The notes below the pieces were generated by a model. It did not search any database, was not told the origin of the DNA, and saw only the letters and a list, made by a program, of their open reading frames with translations. 64,000 nucleotides of DNA, from positions 4,863,501 to 4,927,500 of the forward strand of contig NC_135207.1 in NCBI RefSeq assembly GCF_050948175.1. The letters run 5' to 3'. Within the stretch, counting starts at the first letter, position 1. Each line of letters starts with the position of its first letter. Made by a program: the position numbers and the translations under genes. Below, piece after piece: positions 12,924 through 24,773 of the stretch. This stretch comes from Xylocopa sonorina (taxonomy: Eukaryota; Arthropoda; Insecta; Hymenoptera; Apidae).

Positions 12924-15900
12924 CTGAAAGAGTCAAACGAAGACGAGTTTCAGTCGTGTCTCAGCTGATGCTCGAGAAACTGGAGCAGCAACCGTGGATC
13001 GATCGCGCGGACGAGTCGAAATTTCGCGAATCTGTTACCTTCTAAATGCTCGATGACTGTTCTGTTAACACTGTTATTGCGATACACACGCGGATTCGAA
13101 GGGGAAATAGAGAAGTAACGCGCTGCGAGGCGAGGGCATCGATCGTTCAAGCAATAAAGCGGACATCCGTACGAGCGTGGATCTTTATTTCCGCACTTTT
13201 ACCCACGAGAAAGCTAGTTTCTCGACCATCATTTCGATTTCGCGCGGTCGTTGACGCGCGTTCCATCGCGGTTCCCAAGAATTGCGATTTTCTTCGTGCG
13301 ATACACTCGTCTTTTTTTACAAGCAAAAATAAATGTTTAACGAGCCGCTTAATGGACATTCGAGTCGCGCCGCCAAGGATCTTCTTCGAGATTTACAAAT
13401 CGAGGCGCTCATTAATATTTCATTTCCGCGCATTTGTAAGGAAGACTGTAACCTGTATGTTATCACAACTGTTGTCACGCTAGATTGACGTATTTTAAAG
13501 TGGATCTTCCACGGGTTTTTTCTAATCGATAAGATAAAAGACGGTGCAAAGATAATAGAAAAGAAAAACATTTAAACTAATAGAAGCGAAAACATCTGTT
13601 TAGCATAATGTCTCCTTCGACTTATTTTTAATCGTTCTATTCATAATACGGTTAACGTAAATCCGATAGACTGACTCTAGAGCCGTAAACGTGTACGTAG
13701 CGGGTAATTTACAATCTCTCTGAAAATGTAATTAACAAATGGAATTCCTAATACTCCTAAACAGCTCGAAATGAGAATAATTGGTAGATATGGACGCTTA
13801 TATCTATAAAAACAAGTAAAATATCGAAACTCACCTCGATGGTCACTTGTGGGAACAATTACCAAATGTCTCGTCTAACAGAGAAAATCTGTCTAATAAC
13901 GGTATTTAATGCGAGTCGGATGGATGTTTGAAAACGACTGAAGCGTTAAAACATTCCTTCCTGTTACGGTGTCGAAGTTCGTCGAAGTTCGTCGATGTTC
14001 GACGCAAAGGTTCGATGAAAATTCATTAAGCGGCATACACGCGGCCGATCATTTGCACAGAATAGGAACGCGTTCGAAATCGGTAATAAATCCACGATGA
14101 GGCTATCGCGAGCAACCGATCGGTTGGTTAATATCAATGGCGACGGGTTGCCAGTCTATTCCTCCGGGGTATTCGACGCGATAAATATGAATTTTGCGCA
14201 ACAGCATCGCCAGCGAGAAAAGCAGCGTGCAATCGTTCGAGAGGAGCACAATGGGGTGCCTATCGGGTCGGTGTTTGTCGCCGCGATTGCTCGATTAATA
14301 GACTGTCTTGTTCGCCCGTTATATTATGCGTCCCGTATAATCGCGTTCGAGCGTCGCGTCGATAGGAAAAATTAACCGGGCGTCATTGATACATCGAAAC
14401 GAATCGATTCCTACGTCACGCTAAAGTTAAACGAGCCACCATCGGTACATTGAAAACGAATCAATTCCGTACGTCACGCTTTCCTATGTCTGTCCTCGTC
14501 GACGAACGGACCTCTACCATTATTAATTACTCGCGCTCTCCTGGCGTGCGTAAACGATGAGAAGTAATTTTTCAAGAATTTTTGCGCAACATTGTACGCG
14601 ACCAAGTATCGACACCGTGGGAATTTCAAAGTTTGGATACCTCGCCACCGACGAGGCTCGCGAGTCCCTCGAGAACTTTCCTTCGTCGAACGTCTTCCCT
14701 TTAATTAGTTAATTATCGAACTATACTGTATTTGGGAGGGGGTAAGGGGAGACGGGAGGTCGGGTTTCATTTTGAAAGTTATTTCAATATCGCCGGGGAA
14801 GGGCATCCGGATACCGTCAGACGATAAGAGGCAACGGTCCAAGTATTGGCTGATAGCCGGAAGCATTTAATATCTGGAAAGAAACAAGGCGGAACCGGGA
14901 GGCAGACGGGTTGAGCATGATCAGCAGGGCCTGTCTCTTGCAAAAGCGACCTGACCGGATGTCTGCGTTCGGAAACGGATGAATGGGAGCGAGAGTGGCG
15001 GGGCGACGTCGTTCGCTTTGATCTACGTAATTAAACGGTGCAATTTCCACACAATACCGAATATCCATCGCCACGGAGCTATCTGCAGATTGGATTGCCT
15101 TTCGTCTATCTTTACCCCACGAGAATTCAACGTGTCTTTCTCCTTTGTGCGCTCATACGATTAGCGATAGCCAGTGTTCCGCGAATAAAGAGCGTCTCCG
15201 CGATCAGATCGAATCGGAGTTCACGTTCACTTCCCTGTTTATTATTTATTCTGTTGCTTGGTGATTACATTTACGTAATAGATTCTTCGTTACTGTGATG
15301 TCACGCCATTTGTACAGCAGTAATTGCATTCGACGAATTCCAAGCATGACATTGTCAAATCGCGGATTACACGTATCATTCGGTTACGAGCACAGAAGCT
15401 CGAGATAAGATAGCTTGACGGTTAAAAAAAATTATTTGCGCTAATAGTAATACGATCGATACAATATTGCGAATGAATTGCACGAAGTGTGACGGGTAAT
15501 TGTCTTTCGAGGAAAGAAGGTTCTACATTGTACATTTTCTAACAGCGATAAAAACGTCTGTACTAGAATCGATCGCGTATCTCGCGTTCGCGAGATTAGA
15601 AGGGGTTTACGATATTTTCCGTTCCGTTAATAATCGACTCGAAGCGGACGTTGAAGGCCATCAAACTGGACGACCACTAACGTAACCGTTCCCGCAGCAA
15701 CGCTGGGGGCTGCAATTATCTATACATCTTACAGTTCCCTGCTAATCACCAGCTCTGCTTTCATTACGATCTTTCCCCGTATATCGCGGCGAATAATCGC
15801 GCTAATTCTATCGAACCACCCCTCACGCGACTCGACTTTGTTACGAGCTTGTGCGCAACGACACCAACCACGTATACTCCTAAGCGGATCTGTGAAACAG

Positions 15901-16550
15901 TCGACGAAAGGGGTGAACGTTTAGCCGCGACCAACTACTTGTTCCCGCGGTCAGAAACCAAGCGAACGCGTACCATTTTAATTACCTTCAGACCGCGCGA
16001 GACCTCTTTTTTCACCCCTCGCGCCCTTTCTCCGTTCTCCTCTGATTTCAAACGGAAAAACCAGACAGGTCTTGGCGCGATAATTGCGTTCAAGCGTTTC
16101 TAGAAAAATGAGAACGCGCGTACAGGGACGTGGAGGGGGACGAGACAGATTAAAGGTGACCGAATGGCTACGTTTACCGCGTTTAACCCGACCCTGTCTC
16201 CGAGGGCACAATCTTCGAGGAACTAGGGGTTGGCTGTTAACCAACTTGGTGCACGCGATCCGCCCATTGCCGCCTAAGAATCGCGCGATGTCGGGCTATC
16301 GAGCGGGGAAACGCGACGACCGCGATTAAAGTTTCACTTTCTCTGCTTCACTGTTTCTCGATAACGTTACGAGTCGCGAAATTATCCGCGAATTTGTTTC
16401 TTATCGGCTTTTTTTCTCCCTATCTTTCAAGGGGTGCTGGCTCTCTGGCGTGTAGCCTTTTGAAATTGTTTTTGCGGTGCAGACGCGTGCGTTACATTGT
16501 TTGGTAGTTCGTTAAAGTGTCTAATTAGAGTCGTTCGATTGGTTTTACAG
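12924..16550. other. Non-coding stretch, probably hnRNP K intron
   Basis: The sequence runs from the 5' side of the second cytochrome b5 gene to the acceptor GGTTTTACAG before the KH2 exon of hnRNP K. I looked for the missing KH1 exons and the GXXG part of KH2 on the plus strand and did not find them. The only structured element noticed is an imperfect direct repeat at about 14,380-14,481. Confidence 0.45.
14384..14481. repeat. Imperfect direct repeat, two copies about 57 bp apart
   Basis: A segment of about 40 bp built on GAAACGAATC and ending TACGTCACGCT occurs at about 14,384-14,423 and again, with several substitutions and small indels, at about 14,440-14,481. It looks like a decayed local duplication. 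The shared end TACGTCACGCT holds a TACGTCA core close to a CRE half-site, but no function is claimed. Confidence 0.6.
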
Positions 16551-19500
16551 AAAACTGGGGCGAGGATCAAGATCTACTCGCACTGCTGCCCCCATAGCAC
16601 CGACCGGCTGATCAGCATCTGCGGGAAGCCGACCACGTGCATCGAGTGCATCCGCGAGCTGATCGCCACCATCAAAACTGTGAGTAGATCTAATTACTTT
16701 TAAATCCATTAGCAAACACTAAAATCGAAGGTACAACGCGATTATCCATTAACCTATTAACTCGCAATAATTACCCTATTAAGAAGTATTCAGCATTAAC
16801 CTAGATATACATTATATCGATCGTAGAATGTTGAAACCCGTAGCTTTCAACTATACGAAATACGATGAAAAAATAAACCAGTAAATTTTCCTATCACCAG
16901 ATCATTCCACGAACGACGTTAATATACTCAGTCAGATCATCGTTAAAGATAAACAAAATTTATCACTCCCAAAGATTGAAGCAGATAAATTACTGCAAAC
17001 AAAGAAAGACACATAAAAAACCAACGATGATGTTCAATCCACTTTAAACAAACACAAGAAAAAAGAATTCGCATCATTTAACTGCATCCTAAAATAAATT
17101 ACAACCTTTCTTTAATCACAGAAATACAAGAAGCACCCTTAACAGTAAGAACGACAATAATTTCTTAACCAGCCAGAGCTACTAGCTTAACGAACCCCCC
17201 TTTAAACAACAAGCAAAACTCATGCCCCTTTCTTCACCACCGTCCCCTTATTATTTCAGTCGCCGTTGAAGGGCGTGAACAACCCTTACGATCCGCACAA
17301 CTTCGACGACTACTACGCGGAGGACTACGGCGGCTATGGGACCGGAGACGGTGGCCAGGGTAAAGGTGGCGGCTTTGGTGGTCCTGGGGGCCGTGGCGGC
17401 GGCGGTGGAGGCGGTGGAGGCGGTGGAGGCATGTTACCGCGACGCGACAACCGCGGGCCAGGTGACATGAATCGCGGCTTTCCTCTGCCACCGAGGGGTG
17501 GACTGCGCGGAGGTGGCGGGGGTGGTGGAGGCGGTGGAATGTCTGGCGGGCCGCCGGATCGCGGCTACGGCGGGAATTCTCGCGGAGGCGGCGGTGGCGG
17601 TGGGTACGAGGGTGGACGAGGTGGCTACGGGGGCAACAGGGGTGGCCCGCCGCCTTACGCCGCTGGAAATTACAATGGTAAGCAGTTTGCCCGCGAGGAA
17701 CATTCGCGTCTTGCATCCCCGTGGCGCAGGTGTAGGGGGATGTTGGCCCTTTGTGGTTTCGGGTTAAGTTTAGTTTATATTGTAGGGGATTTGATTCAAA
17801 GCGAGTCCCACGTGGATGTAGTTTAGAGGCGCAACGGGGATGTATACGTTGCCAGCGAGAAGTTTGAGTAAACTGGCGCGCGGAAGTGTTTTGAGATGTC
17901 TATTCGTTGATGCTTCGGTTCTTTCTGTTTGGCGTACATTGGTGCGATTGAGTGATCGAGATAACTTTGGTAATCGAATTTTTCTTTTTTTGTAAAGTGA
18001 GTTAGACGAGTTATACATGGTACTGGTAATCGTTCGAGATAGAGTAAAATGAGGAGTCTAATAACTCCTCGCGCGGTTAAATATAACCGAGTAGGGTAAT
18101 GAATCTTTCGGTAGGAACGTAGTACAAATGGATGCGTCCAGCTAGCCGTCAAGCGGCCTCGTTTCCTTCGGCTTGGAGAAGATCCATCATCATCGCGCTA
18201 TCGTTTGTGTTTTATGCAGGTGAAGGATGGGGTATGCAAGGGGGTGCGCTAAACGGTTTGGCCGGCGGCGCTAACTCGGGAATGAGCGGCCCACCCATGG
18301 GCGGTAACAATCAAGGAAACCAGGGCAACATGAGTGGAAACAAGACCAGCACCCAAGTCACCATTCCTAAAGACGTAAGTACATTTTTCTATAACGTCTG
18401 GTAAAATATGATTCGAAGAAATGTCGTCCAGTGATCGTTAGTTTATTAATTGATGGATATTTTTGTTTCCAGCTCGCGGGAGCCATAATCGGCAAGGGAG
18501 GTGCCCGAATCCGGAAAATCAGATCGGACAGCGGCGCTGGGATCACTATAGACGAGCCAATGCCTAACGCTAACGATCGCATTATCACCATAACCGGGTT
18601 ACCCAATCAGATACAAATGGCTCAGTACCTGCTCCAGCAGAGGTAATTCTCCTACTCCTTCCTCCTTATTATTTTTCTCAGCCCGTGTTTCTTTGTCCAA
18701 ACTGCGTACGACCGTTATACGTGTACCCGTTCGAGTGTACCGCATCAACGTACGATAAGTATATCGTCCTCGATTAACAAATGTTCGATTAACAAATAAC
18801 TAACATTCACCGACACGCGACGACCGCGTTGTATAATTACACCGCGCGCAACAACTACTAATCGAGACACTGTTTGTAACTGTTCTGTTTGTGACCGCGT
18901 AATATAGAGCATATCCATTTGCAGAAGCGCGTTCGAAGCCTATGCGAAGCGTGTAGGAGTTTCCTCTACACACGCCTCTGTCTCGCCACAATAGATAGCT
19001 TATAATGCGCAAACACGCGTTCCATGGCCACCCCGAGTATTGATTCGATTTAATTATTTTCCACGGGCAAACGCGATTCCACGATATTCATCCCTTAACA
19101 CACTATCTCGTTTTCAAATGGAAAACGTAGAAATAACTGTTCCTTCTTCTCTACTGAATAATGTATATTAATATTTTTACTGTAATGTTTGCGTGGCACG
19201 GTGATTGTATTGTAACATCGTCTATTTGACGGAATTCGCTCCTCCGGTTTAATACGTGGATTCATTTATTGATTCGTTCAATGATTGATTATTCATAAAT
19301 ATTCGTGAATTTAATTACGTTTTTCTAAGTATAATAAGCTCTATCAACTTCTATAAACTTCTATCAAAATTATTGATTAACATTTCGATATGGTCCCTTG
19401 AAAGTCATGTATGATAAATATTCGTTTTTGTAAGTAGCTTTTGTTAGAAGGAGTAAGAGCAGATATCTGTGAAAAGCTTAACGATTCGAGAACCGTGTTT

Positions 19501-20834
19501 GAAATTGCTCGATGAAACGTAAATAAGCCTATCATCCACGCGTTTACGCTGCGACCACGTATTAACATCTTTCGCTTATCACCGCGGCCGATCACGCGAC
19601 GTTACTCTCGTTAAGTAGAAGTTATCCAGACGGAAAGAACTAATTCCGCTTCTAGTCGAGGCATCTGATCCCGCACGAGGAACTAACAAAACGCTCTCTG
19701 ACTAACCCAAAAAACAAATAAAAAAAAAAAAAAAAAAATAGACGAAGAGCACACGAGAACAGTGAGAAACGTAATCGTCTCGCGAAGGTGGAGGAAATCG
19801 AAGGTGGACCGTTACGGAGTTGGAGAACACGTCTGCTACTACTACTACTGTTACTACTACCTACTACTACTACTACTACCGCTACCACTACTTAAAGCTC
19901 AACAAAGGTGGAAATCGAGCGCCGTTGCATGGAAGACTAGTGATTTTGTTGTTCTACTTTCGATATAACAAGGAATCACTAATCATCCTACAAAGGCGCT
20001 CGCGATCGTCGGCTTCACTTCCTGAGAATCTCCTGCTTTCTTGGAACTAACATCAAATCCTGCTGCGGCCTTAGTCACGTTACGATCTTTCACTCTGCGT
20101 CGTCCGCGACATTTGTTTCTCAGCTTTCTCACGAGTTTTTATGTAACTATCGTGTATATGTAATAAATTAAACAATGAGAGAGGGAGAGAAAGAGAGAGA
20201 GAGAGTGAGTGTAAACGTTGAGCCTCTGTAATCGATATAAAAAGATTGAGTGTGCCTGTACGTGTTCTGTGGGTGCTAATCTAGGATAAATGTCTTGTGT
20301 CGCGTGAGTGATGGATGGCTATGAATAAATAAATCATTCTTTGTTATAAGCTTCATTTATTTTAGTGTACGGGAAGATGTTTTAGTATATAGGTAAGAGA
20401 AACAGATGATTGAAAATTATCACAGTTAATTAATAATTCATTTAGGAGGCAGAAAGATTCATGTATATTCTTGTAACTTGAACTTGCAAGATATTGACCG
20501 CAAAATAGAATAAACGAAAATTTCAGCGGTCATGGTTAATATGCGGATGGATAGAAGTTAGCCGCTGCCTTTTATACTACTCACCCTCAAAATATACACG
20601 CATCTCACAGTGGCCAGTTGTATATTTTGCCCGCTATACTCATCAAGCAACTGTCCATTATAACTTTGTATTATTTGCTTCCGAGTGGGGAATTTATAAA
20701 TTCGCATATCAACGCTGACCGTCCTGACTTCAACTAATTCAAACGTTTCGCTTGTCTCTATTTAACAGGGTCTAACAAAATGTCCACTGTGTTTGCTCTG
20801 TTGCAGCGTGCACGAGAATGCAGACCATTATTAG
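16551..20834 (+). CDS. bl: hnRNP K / bancal, 3' part (KH2 C-terminal half, RGG linker, KH3)
   Basis: Heterogeneous nuclear ribonucleoprotein K is a poly(C)-binding KH protein acting in splicing, transcription and translation. Exons seen: 16,551-16,679, 17,260-17,677, 18,220-18,374, 18,473-18,642 and 20,807-20,834, giving 299 codons plus stop with all phases consistent. Exon 1 starts in phase 0 with KTGARIKIYSHCC and is the second half of KH2. Exon 2 carries PYDPHNFDDYY, a hallmark of the K family, then a glycine-rich tract with RGG boxes. Exon 3 continues the linker and starts KH3. Exon 4 has the KH3 loop IIGKGG. The last exon adds only VHENADHY. The gene is incomplete at its 5' end: KH1 and the GXXG loop of KH2 are not in the window as far as I can see. 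The last intron hosts mir-7, as in Drosophila bancal and human HNRNPK. An unspliced exon 4 would stop at once (QQR, then TAA at 18,644-18,646), a possible alternative C-terminus. Confidence 0.95.
16680..17259 (+). other. hnRNP K intron after the KH2 exon
   Basis: This 580-bp intron has donor ACT|GTGAGT and acceptor TTATTTCAG. It is AT-rich with no open frame or repeat of note. Confidence 0.85.
17386..17669 (+). repeat. Glycine-rich/RGG coding repeat in hnRNP K
   Basis: GGT/GGC/GGA codon runs at about 17,386-17,430, 17,504-17,538 and 17,580-17,610 encode uninterrupted glycine stretches separated by RGG and YGG units. RGG boxes bind RNA and are arginine-methylation substrates. Runs of near-identical GGN codons are prone to length change, so the tract length may vary between individuals and is also a likely place for assembly error. 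The opposite strand is open by composition only. Confidence 0.85.
17678..18219 (+). other. hnRNP K intron in the linker
   Basis: This 542-bp intron splits a glycine codon (AAT G|GTAAGC ... TTATGCAG|GTGAA). The reading frame stays open past the donor to 17,826, so unspliced transcript would add about 50 residues of no recognisable character. The rest is unremarkable. Confidence 0.85.
19835..19890 (+). repeat. CTA/TAC triplet microsatellite beside mir-7
   Basis: A nearly pure run of CTA/TAC triplets with a few interruptions (GTTAC, CCTAC, CCGCTAC). It ends about 25 nt before the base of the mir-7 stem. Confidence 0.9.
19916..20002 (+). ncRNA. mir-7: mir-7 precursor hairpin
   Basis: The mature 5p arm is at 19,930-19,952 and begins TGGAAGACTAGTGATTTTG, identical over the part I can recall to the deeply conserved animal miR-7; the seed is GGAAGAC. 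The 3' arm at about 19,968-19,991 (CAAGGAATCACTAATCATCC) pairs with it almost throughout, closing over a short loop around TCTACTTTCGATA. The stem extends below the mature arms: CGAGCGCC at 19,916-19,923 pairs with GGCGCTCG at 19,995-20,002. The hairpin lies on the sense strand of the last hnRNP K intron, the same host as Drosophila mir-7 (bancal) and human MIR7-1 (HNRNPK). miR-7 stabilises developmental decisions and, in flies, acts in Notch/EGFR signalling and photoreceptor differentiation. It is likely processed from the hnRNP K pre-mRNA, so host transcription should set its level unless it has its own promoter. Confidence 0.97.
20175..20207 (+). repeat. GA-rich microsatellite
   Basis: An interrupted GA repeat (GAGAGAGGGAGAGAAAGAGAG...) downstream of mir-7 in the last hnRNP K intron. 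Confidence 0.85.
20324..20329 (+). terminator. Candidate intronic (proximal) poly(A) signal of hnRNP K
   Basis: AATAAA, overlapping a second AATAAA four bases on, is followed by T-rich sequence (ATTCTTTGTT) suited to cleavage and polyadenylation. If used with an unspliced KH3 exon it would end a transcript about 0.3 kb after mir-7 with a C-terminus of LLQQR instead of LLQQSVHENADHY. Another AATAAA is at 20,162-20,167. Confidence 0.4.
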
Positions 20835-23790
20835 GACGTGGTATAAAGGAAGCATTCGGGGGAGCCAAAGATGCGTTTATAATTTTTTTAGGGATACTTC
20901 TTCGCGCGAACAAGTGGAGACGGATTAAAAAACGACGAGAACTCTTCAAGCCTTTTCTTATCGAGATAAAAAAAAAAAAAAAAAAAGAAAAAAATGAAAG
21001 AAAGAAAGGAACAACATAATACTACACGCTTTATCAAGCGTTTCTCCTTGTACATTGCCAGGCGGAAAGAAAGAAAGAAAAATGAAAAGATAATGTCCTA
21101 AACGAACATTGATCAAAGAAACATATAGCAAGGAGGGACACTTAATTTTACGGACTTTTTCCATTCTATTATACGGACCCATCGACCGCTTTCGCTTTCT
21201 CACGAGCCAAGAAACCTGGAATTGGCATTCGAGAAGCAACCTCCTCGTGCAAGAAAGGCCAAAGAACAGCATTATATTTTTACGCTTGGGATCGTTCTCG
21301 ATCTTGCGCATTTTTGTTCTATTTCTTTTTTAGTTACTTTTTTTCCAATCATTTTATATCACGTGCTTTTCAGACGGCTCTCGAACGAGCTTTGATATAA
21401 TCATTTCCCCCCTACTACCCCATCGTTTTATTTTATTATTATTTTTTTTTTGTTTTTCTTTCTGTTTTAATGTTAATCCCCCATTTTAACCACTATCGAA
21501 GCGCACACATATTCTCTGTACGCTGTGCTCTTCGCTGTTTTGCTGCGGAAACGTCTTGAAACAAGTCTGAAAAATATCCTCTCCCCCTTCTCTCTTAAAA
21601 GAATGAAGTTCATAAACGCGAATCCGTGAACTTTGTAATATCAATCGCTGTTTCTGGCAGCAAGAGAACGAAGATCAACAAGCTGAAGATCAGTGGAAAA
21701 TGTTAGCGGTAATTCGAAGGAAGGGATAGATCGCGTCGGGTGAATGAGACGGAGAACGACGAACAAGCGAAACCAAGATCGATAGAATCATTATAATACG
21801 CTGAGAAATACCTTTTTTTTGTATATAATAGATCAGAAATGGGATGAAAAAAGAGGATAAGAGAAAGGAAATCACTAACGATATCATTTCCCTTTCCTTA
21901 ATCGCCGCCCACCACCACCACCTTTCTACTGCTGCATTACGATTATCCTTAAGTACAGCTATCATTAACTACCGTACGATTAAGAAGAGTAATTTTGCAT
22001 TAATTATAATCCCCCGAATTTCATAGATTCGAGCGCGTAACCGTGCGCTCGCAAACAATTTTCCCCCGCGGTGTAACTGTTAAGCGTGTAAGAATTCTAA
22101 TAATAGAGAGTGATATAAGCTAAAAAGAACAAAAAAGAACTATATTAAAGGGACACCACACCATCGGAGAAATAACGCTAGCTATAGTACGAGATGTTGA
22201 ATCAAAACGAAGTTGCAACGAAGTCCGACGACGCTGCGTCTTAGAAAGTAATAGGTAACGCGTGACTAAAGAGAAAACGGGAGCCATTTTGGAGAACATT
22301 GAACCTAAGGAACTCTAAAGAACAATGACTGCATTATAAACATGTATATTAATATTACATATTACGCCACTGTCTGCAACGGATACAGGAGAGTATCCCC
22401 TTGTATCCTGCGATCATTGATGAAACATAAATGAAGAAGCAACGGGGCGAGAAGAAAGTTTTATTACGAGTGGTGTGCAATTCAGTGTTTAAATCGAAGG
22501 GTTCTACGAACATCGAATACCAAGCTCGAACTTCCGAAAGGGGAATACCGTGGCCGTTTCCCAGCGCAGCGCGTTCTACGCGGAGTCTCGCAGAAATGCG
22601 AAGGTATAGAAAATTTCCCTTGTACATGTTAACCCTTTTCTCTCTATCGACGATGAGAAGCCCGGAAATCTGACGCGATTTCATCTACATTACCTCTGAG
22701 ACTTTTATGATACGTTGTATCGACCAGGGAACCGCAGGTATTCCCTTTGGAAGAGTCACAGCTTGAACAAAGACAAATTTATGCAGAAACGAGGAAAATG
22801 ATAGGAAAAAAATCGAAATGCCGCCCTCAAGTTCGAACGAACTCGTCCTCTTTCCCTTCCTCGACGAAGAGACTCGCAGCACCCTTGCCCCTCTCTCTTC
22901 TCCATCCCCCGGTAGCACACTTAGCCTCTTAACGAAACGGAAATAGATGAAAAGAAGCGAAATCGCGACCCCTCCCCTGAAATGGGTTGCGTTCTACGCT
23001 GCAAAGGGCATTTTTTTAACGCATCTCAGATCGAACGACCCAGCGGTCGTTTCCGGTACCGCTCTTAGGTTTAATAGAGAAGCCAACCCCCTTCCCCCTC
23101 TATCTCCTACAGTCCATCCCGCAGCGTTCTGCTCTAATATAAAAAAATAAAAAATAAAGAAAAGGGAATCCTTTACGTCCGCGTGATCTCGAACAGAGGA
23201 CCGCGTGCATTTTCGTTCGACTAACGATCGATTGTACCGTCTTTTTCGCGGTGTTCGGTGGAAATGGGAATCGTTCCAGTGGCGGGAGGTGGTCTCTTCC
23301 GGTTGCCACGGTACAATTAGTGACTTAACTGAAGAAAAGAAAAAAAAATGTTCCATTTCTTTTAATCTCGAATCGAAGTACACTGTGCTGCATTATGCTT
23401 TGAAGCTTCAAAGTTTCTTCCTGTGCAATTCCACTTTACAAGAAAATTTTTTCGTTATTATTATTATTATTTATTTAACACGTGAAACTTTGTATCAACG
23501 AGGAGTTCAGTTTTCTGCGAGGAGTGCGTAGTCGATGATGGCCCTCGGAAGGAAGGCAGGATATTTTCCCATTACCCCGAGGCCGATTATACGTAACGAT
23601 AAGAATCACACGAGAAACAAGCAACAAAAACAGAGAGACATACACACATACATGCATACATATGCACACACGAAATGCGTGATAGAGAGTGAAATTTGGT
23701 GCGTTTTAGTGTGTGTCTGTGTGCGTGTGTCGAGGGAAGATACGGTGAGAGGAAGTTTGCAATTGTGATCCGTAAAGGGTTGAGGAAGAT

Positions 23791-23910
23791 TAAAACAGAA
23801 ACAAAGAGAGAAAAAGAGAGAGAGAGAGAAAGGGTGGGAGAGAGTGGTGTGTGTACAATTAAGATGAAAATATATGGATGAAAGAGTGAGAAAGAGAGAG
23901 AGAGAGAGAG
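23791..23910 (+). repeat. GA-rich purine tract
   Basis: Two GA dinucleotide runs (about 23,803-23,830 and 23,891-23,910) with purine-rich sequence between, near the distal end of the presumed hnRNP K 3' UTR. A CA/TACA-type repeat precedes it at about 23,638-23,670. Confidence 0.85.
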
Positions 23911-23996
23911 TCGTAATCTCGCTCGTATCACGTTGTGTGTATTATAATAAGATATACAGTTTACAATTATTTGTAATGGATACTTTTTATTTGTCA

Positions 23997-24002
23997 AATA
24001 AA
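23997..24002 (+). terminator. Candidate distal poly(A) signal of hnRNP K
   Basis: AATAAA in the context GTCAAATAAAAG, after the last purine tract and before sequence rich in G and T (TTTGGTTTTGTCTG). It is the last good signal on this strand before the convergent receptor gene. Confidence 0.5.
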
Positions 24003-24773
24003 AGTTAGTACAAATGAAGGTAAAATGGGAATGCCTATCTTTGGTTTTGTCTGTTTCATGCTATTATGCTGTTTGCTGGCCGGAACTGTGAAAGAATCGT
24101 CAGTACTGAGGGTTTGTCTTCTCTTTCATATCTTTTCAGGATCGAAAAAGATGTTTGATTCAACTCTTCGTCAACCACTAGCGATCGTGCCTGGACCAGC
24201 ATGGATCTGTGTCTAATCACATTTTTTTTTAACTTCCTTTTGTTATATGGGGTGATACTCTCGCCAATGGATTGAAAGCTAGTACGATCGTCTAAACGCG
24301 AAATGAAGATTGTTGTATCTCTGTACATGCGAACTGAAAACGAAATTTCCAAAATTAAACGAAATTTTACCTTTAAATCCACTGGTAAGAGGATCGCTTT
24401 TTCTAACACGGAGAATTAATAGAAAAATTAATTTCTGTGTAGGCGAGAAACACAAAGTCCAACGAAGCTGCTAGGAATGCAGATTAAAAAGCACCCTCAG
24501 ACACGGTTGACGAAGAGCTAATGTGCACAAAACTTAAACAAGCACGCTAGTTTTAACGGTAGTCCTTTCTGGCGTTACTGTTTTATTCGTTATTATTTAA
24601 ATATCTCGTCTACGAGCAGGAGTTCGTATCCACATCGGAGTAAAGAAACGTTTCTTCATCGGTATCACAGACAATAGTGTATTTTAAACAGCGTACGTTC
24701 AACAGGAATTAACGCAGGATTGGTGAAAAAGGATCCACGCGATCGTTACGATAGAGGCGACACCCTAATCTTC
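24003..24773. other. Intergenic gap between convergent genes
   Basis: About 0.75 kb between the candidate distal poly(A) signal of hnRNP K and that of the 5-HT2 receptor. No gene or repeat seen. Confidence 0.5.

Larger units (their letters stand above)
18643..20806 (+). other. Last intron of hnRNP K, host of mir-7
   Basis: This 2164-bp intron has donor GAG|GTAATT and acceptor CTGTTGCAG. It holds an A18 run at 19,721-19,738, a CTA/TAC triplet repeat at 19,835-19,890, the mir-7 hairpin at 19,916-20,002, a GA repeat at 20,175-20,207 and AATAAA motifs at 20,162 and 20,324. The donor departs from the consensus GTAAGT (GTAATT), which fits the idea that splicing here could be regulated. Confidence 0.85.
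20835..24002 (+). other. Probable long 3' UTR of hnRNP K
   Basis: From the stop codon to the AATAAA at 23,997 there is no coding frame with recognisable content. The stretch has A-runs (20,968-20,986), GA and CA/TACA microsatellites (23,633-23,910) and several internal AATAAA-like motifs (for example near 23,152), which would give a set of 3' UTR lengths up to about 3.2 kb. The assignment is from position and the lack of another gene; the true end could be at any of the internal signals. Confidence 0.55.
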
